Assembly: GCF_002157355.1 (NCBI RefSeq)
Contig: NZ_LYMK01000025.1
Coordinates: 43,264 to 107,263 of the forward strand
Origin: Variovorax sp. JS1663
GTDB lineage: Bacteria; Pseudomonadota; Gammaproteobacteria; Burkholderiales; Burkholderiaceae_C
Direction: 5' to 3'
DNA length: 64,000 nucleotides
The translations under genes and the position numbers were made by a program. Positions 60,708 to 64,000 of this stretch are shown here, one piece after another (within the stretch, counting starts at the first letter, position 1; each line of letters opens with the position of its first letter). Below the pieces are notes generated by a model. The model ran no database searches and was not told the DNA's origin. It was given only the letters and a program-made list of their open reading frames with translations.

Positions 60708-63031
60708 GCCGCAGGGCCGCTCCCAAGGCGAATGCCGTAGCCGAAGGCGGAGGTACTTCAGTGGGCCTTCTCGCGCGCCGCGCCCTCCTGCTGCTGGTGC
60801 TGGCACTGCCCGCCTGGGCCTGGGCGCAGAACTTCGGCTTCAAGCCGCCGAGCGATCCCGACGATGTCGCCGCCGTGGAGGTGATGCGCGACCTGGCGCA
60901 GCGCATCGTGCCGGTCTACCGCGACAGCGACACCGACGTCTTCCTCGCCAACCTGACGGCCCTGCAGATGGTGAGCGGTACCTACCGCGCGGCCAACGAC
61001 AGCAACAGGTCGCTGCGCAGCCGCTACCAGGGCAAGCCCTTCAACGGGCCGGTCGAGCGCGCCATCGTCGACGGCATCTATGCGAATGCGCGGGCGATCG
61101 AGACGAACGAGCGCATGGGCTTCCCCAAGGCCTTCGCGCGCTCGTTCCAGGAGCTGGTTGCGCCGCTCGACAACGTGCAGGCTGCGGCCGTCATGGCGCA
61201 GCTCGAGATCTCCCCGGCCTCGCTGAAGGAGCCGTTGCGGCGTGAGTTCGATCGCTGGCGCGCCAGGGGCAGCGTGCCGCAGGTCGACGCCATCGAGCTC
61301 GTGCGCACCTGGCTCGCCTACGACGCCCGCCGGGCCTACAACGTGCTGCTGCCCGAGCTGATCGCAGCGGAGAACCGCATCCGCTACGTGGCAGAGGACG
61401 ACGTGCGGATTCGCGTGCGCGGGGGTGTCATCCATGCCCGCTTCGTCCGGCCGGGCCGCGCCACGGGCCCCTTGCCGGCGGTGCTGCGCTTCACGCTCGA
61501 CCCCGCCGAGGACGATGCGCACCGCAGCGCCGTCAAGGGCTACGTCGGCGTCACCGCGTACGTGCGGGGACGCACACCCGACGGCAAAGGCGCCGTGCGG
61601 CCCTTCGTTCGCGATGGCGAGGACGCCGCGGCCGTCATCGACTGGATCGCCAGGCAGCCATGGAGCGACGGCCGCGTTGCCATGCTCGGCGACGGCTACT
61701 CGGGCTTCGCCGCCTGGGCTGCCGCACGCCGCAAGCCGGCGGCCCTCAAGGCCATCGCCACCACCGCGCCGATGGCACCGGGCATCGACTTCCCGATGGC
61801 CGGCCAGATCTACCGCAACGCCATGGTCCGCTGGGTGCAGGAGCACGCGATGGCCGGCGTCGTGCGGACCGAAGGCGATGCCGCCGGCGGCGCCGGTGCC
61901 GACGCGCGCTGGCAAGCGCTCGACGAGCGCTGGTACCGCGGCCGCCGGCCTTACTGGGACATCGACCGCGTGCTGGTGGGCAAGCGCAACCGGGTGGTCC
62001 GGAGCTGGCTGACGCACCCCAGCCACGATCGCTTCTGGCGCAAGTTCCTGCCGGCGCCGAAGCAGTTCGCGCAGATCGACATTCCGGTGCTCAACATTGC
62101 CGGCTACTACGGTGCCGAGGCCGGCGCGCTGTACTACCACCAGGCGCATCACCGCCACCGGCCGGAAGCAGACACGACGCTGCTGCTGGGCCCCTACGAC
62201 GCGGACTCGATCCGGCTCGGCACCGCGGCGCAACTGCGTGGCTACACGCTGGACCCGGCCGCGCGCGTCGATCTGCCCGAGCTGCGCTACCAATGGCTCG
62301 ACCATGTTCTGCGGGGCGCGAAGAAGCCCGCATTGCTGCAGGATCGCGTCAACTACCAGGTGATGGGCGCCGACCGGTGGCGGCACGTGCCCTCGCTCGA
62401 TGCGCCGGACCGCACGAGGATGCGCCTCTACCTCGACCCGCGCGAACAGGACGGTGCGCACCGGCTGGCGCCATCGCAGTCCGAGCCAGGCCGCAGCGCG
62501 CGGCTCTCGATCGATCTGGCCGATCGCCGTGATGGGCAGGTCCCGTGGCCGGACTCGCTGCGCTCGAAGCAACTGCCGATGCGCAACAGCATCCGCTTCG
62601 TCAGTGACCCGCTCGCCACGGAGACCGAGATCGACGGCATCCTGCGCGGCGTGTTCGACATCACGCCCTCACGGCAGGACGTGGACCTCAACGTCTCGCT
62701 CTACGAGCAGACCGCCAGCGGCGACTACCAGTTGCTGTTCGAGCCCTACGACTTCCGCGCCAGCTATGCCGGCCATCGCACGCATCGCCGGCTTCTTCGC
62801 GCCGGCGAGCGCCAGTTGCTGCCGTTCACGGTGGAGCGCGCGACCGCCCGCAAGCTGGCGGCGGGCAGCCGCATCGTGCTGGTGATCGGCATCAACAAGC
62901 GGCCCGACCGGCAGATCAACTACGGCAGCGGCAAGGACGTCAACTCGGAGACCATCGCCGATGCGAAGCGGCCCATGCGCGTGCGCTGGCACGAGCGCAG
63001 CCACGTCGAACTTCAGGCCGGCAAGCCGTGA
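60704..63031 (+). CDS. CocE/NonD-family hydrolase
   Basis: This 775-residue protein starts at ATG 60704, overlapping the ABC gene stop by four bases. After about 25 hydrophilic residues there is a hydrophobic signal or anchor (LLARRALLLLVLALPAWAWA) that predicts export. The catalytic part has the nucleophile Ser in VAMLGDGYSGFAAWAAARRK near residue 335, and a C-terminal jelly-roll domain of the X-Pro dipeptidyl-peptidase type (RQDVDLNVSLYEQTASGDYQ, VGINKRPDRQINYGSGKDVN). The family includes cocaine esterase, glutaryl acylases and peptidases. Here the substrate is unknown and it is the only exported product of the chain. Confidence 0.85.
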   Translation: MSRRAAPKANAVAEGGGTSVGLLARRALLLLVLALPAWAWAQNFGFKPPSDPDDVAAVEVMRDLAQRIVPVYRDSDTDVFLANLTALQMVSGTYRAANDSNRSLRSRYQGKPFNGPVERAIVDGIYANARAIETNERMGFPKAFARSFQELVAPLDNVQAAAVMAQLEISPASLKEPLRREFDRWRARGSVPQVDAIELVRTWLAYDARRAYNVLLPELIAAENRIRYVAEDDVRIRVRGGVIHARFVRPGRATGPLPAVLRFTLDPAEDDAHRSAVKGYVGVTAYVRGRTPDGKGAVRPFVRDGEDAAAVIDWIARQPWSDGRVAMLGDGYSGFAAWAAARRKPAALKAIATTAPMAPGIDFPMAGQIYRNAMVRWVQEHAMAGVVRTEGDAAGGAGADARWQALDERWYRGRRPYWDIDRVLVGKRNRVVRSWLTHPSHDRFWRKFLPAPKQFAQIDIPVLNIAGYYGAEAGALYYHQAHHRHRPEADTTLLLGPYDADSIRLGTAAQLRGYTLDPAARVDLPELRYQWLDHVLRGAKKPALLQDRVNYQVMGADRWRHVPSLDAPDRTRMRLYLDPREQDGAHRLAPSQSEPGRSARLSIDLADRRDGQVPWPDSLRSKQLPMRNSIRFVSDPLATETEIDGILRGVFDITPSRQDVDLNVSLYEQTASGDYQLLFEPYDFRASYAGHRTHRRLLRAGERQLLPFTVERATARKLAAGSRIVLVIGINKRPDRQINYGSGKDVNSETIADAKRPMRVRWHERSHVELQAGKP

Positions 63032-63128
63032 TTCGGCCCCCGCCGCGAGCGTCCGGCATCAGGGGGAGGGCGCCGGGCGCGCATCGAAGGCAGAATCCGC
63101 GGTTCAGCTTCACAAACAAGAGGCCCCC

Positions 63129-63845
63129 ATGACCGACCTGTCCGCCTACACCATCACGAAGAAGTGGCCCGCCGCGCACCCGGACCGCCTGCAGCTCTAC
63201 TCGCTGCCCACGCCCAACGGTGTGAAGATCTCGATCATGCTGGAGGAGACCGGCCTGCCCTACGAGCCCCACCTGGTCAGCTTCGAGACCCACGACCAGA
63301 TGTCGCCCGAGTTCCTCTCGCTCAACCCCAACAACAAGATCCCGGCGATCCTCGATCCTCAGGGGCCCGGCGGCAAGCCGCTGGCCTTGTTCGAATCGGG
63401 CGCGATCCTGGTCTACCTCGCCGACAAGACCGGGCAGCTGATGCCCGCCGATCCCGCCGCCCGCTACGAGACCCTGCAGTGGCTGATGTTCCAGATGGGC
63501 GGCATCGGCCCGATGTTCGGCCAGGTCGGTTTCTTCCACAAGTTCGCCGGCAAGTACTACGACGACAAGCGTCCGCGCGACCGCTACGTGGCCGAGTCCC
63601 GGCGCCTGCTCCACGTGCTGGAGACGAGGCTGGCGGGCCGCGACTGGATCATGGGCGACGACTACACGATCGCCGACATCGCCACCTTCCCCTGGGTGCG
63701 CAACCTGGTCGGCTTCTACGAGGCGGCCGAGCTGGTGGAGTTCGAGGCCTTCCCGCATGTGCGGCGGGCGCTCGAGGCCTTCGTGGCGCGTCCTGCGGTG
63801 GCGCGGGGGCTGGGTATCCCGAGCCGCACTCCCGCTGCCGCCTGA
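63129..63845 (+). CDS. Nu-class GST / YfcG-YghU-like protein
   Basis: This 238-residue protein starts MTDLSAYTITKKWPAAHPDR at ATG 63129. LYSLPTPNGVKISIMLEETG is the TPNG glutathione-binding motif of YfcG/YghU, followed by SLNPNNKIPAILDPQGPGGK and LFESGAILVYLADKTGQLMP and a helical C-terminal half (WLMFQMGGIGPMFGQVGFFH, WIMGDDYTIADIATFPWV). Such proteins act as glutathione-dependent disulfide reductases or peroxidases in the cytoplasm. It is monocistronic and starts 97 bases after the CocE gene. Confidence 0.9.
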   Translation: MTDLSAYTITKKWPAAHPDRLQLYSLPTPNGVKISIMLEETGLPYEPHLVSFETHDQMSPEFLSLNPNNKIPAILDPQGPGGKPLALFESGAILVYLADKTGQLMPADPAARYETLQWLMFQMGGIGPMFGQVGFFHKFAGKYYDDKRPRDRYVAESRRLLHVLETRLAGRDWIMGDDYTIADIATFPWVRNLVGFYEAAELVEFEAFPHVRRALEAFVARPAVARGLGIPSRTPAAA

Positions 63846-63904
63846 AAGGGCGATGGCGGCTGGAGCAGCACCGCGCTCCTCGCAGGAACGCCGCCAACGG
63901 CACT

Positions 63905-64000
63905 TCACTTCCAATTGGCGGCAAACACCGGTGCCAGGCTGTTCTGGTAGCCCGGCAGCAGCGTTGTCTGCCCCGCCGACGGTGGGGCGAAGCTGGCCAT
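63905..64000 (-). CDS. C-terminal end of a gene that leaves the window
   Basis: The reverse strand from the window end is open for 31 codons (SFAPPSAGQTTLLPGYQN, then SLAPVFAANWK) to a TGA at 63905-63907. The codon use looks coding, but no family can be recognised from so short a tail. The first codon in the window is ATG, which could be internal or a real start. Confidence 0.4.
   Translation of the reverse strand: MASFAPPSAGQTTLLPGYQNSLAPVFAANWK

Overview
The window is high-GC DNA from a beta-proteobacterium of the order Burkholderiales, most likely the family Comamonadaceae (Variovorax-like). The reasons are four orphan tripartite-tricarboxylate (Bug/TctC) receptors, an intracellular polyhydroxybutyrate depolymerase with a catalytic cysteine, TRAP uptake of sugar acids, and the gene styles and promoters around grpE-dnaK-dnaJ and prkA-yeaH-spoVR. 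This is inferred from gene content. No rRNA, tRNA, CRISPR array or prophage was seen.

Layout. 0-3.3 kb is a decayed accessory stretch: one intact secreted alpha/beta hydrolase, then a GAF-domain fragment, a gutted GMC oxidoreductase and a degraded IS481 transposase. 3.3-6.4 kb is a Bug receptor plus adenosine-deaminase-family pair divergent from a LysR regulator. 6.5-12.3 kb carries two SDR-type proteins, PhaZ, a GST, a GbsR/MarR regulator with two matching operators, and a radical SAM protein behind a likely LexA box. 12.2-18.1 kb is an RND efflux operon. 18.2-26.6 kb holds gluconokinase, an acyl-CoA carboxylase beta subunit beside an acyl-CoA dehydrogenase scar, TfoX-like protein, a VapC/Phd toxin-antitoxin pair, glutathione-dependent formaldehyde detoxification (frmA, fghA), an amidohydrolase pseudogene, aroQ and tag. 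26.6-31.3 kb is the starvation operon prkA-yeaH-spoVR with a candidate sigma54 promoter. 31.8-34.5 kb is a FAH hydrolase and Bug pair divergent from a GntR regulator. 34.5-40.3 kb is dnaJ, dnaK, grpE, an FKBP, a winged-helix regulator and psd.

40.4-52.4 kb is a complete oxidative hexuronate regulon. Uronate enters by a DctPQM TRAP transporter, is oxidised by uronate dehydrogenase to the aldarolactone, opened by an SMP-30 lactonase, dehydrated by galactarate dehydratase, converted to 2-oxoglutarate semialdehyde by a DapA-family dehydratase and oxidised to 2-oxoglutarate. A divergent FadR-type GntR regulator and two copies of one operator link both halves.

52.4-63.0 kb is a glucan-processing divergon. 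GH13 and GH3 genes read one way; a glycoamylase-domain protein, GH15, an SbmA/YddA-type ABC protein and a CocE/NonD hydrolase read the other way in an unbroken chain of 1- to 4-base overlaps. The ABC protein has lost key residues of Walker A, the Q-loop, the signature and the H-loop. This is the best candidate here for an undescribed system.

A recurring feature is the deletion scar: several genes are reduced to joined ends (acyl-CoA dehydrogenase, SDR, GMC oxidoreductase, amidohydrolase) next to healthy operons.
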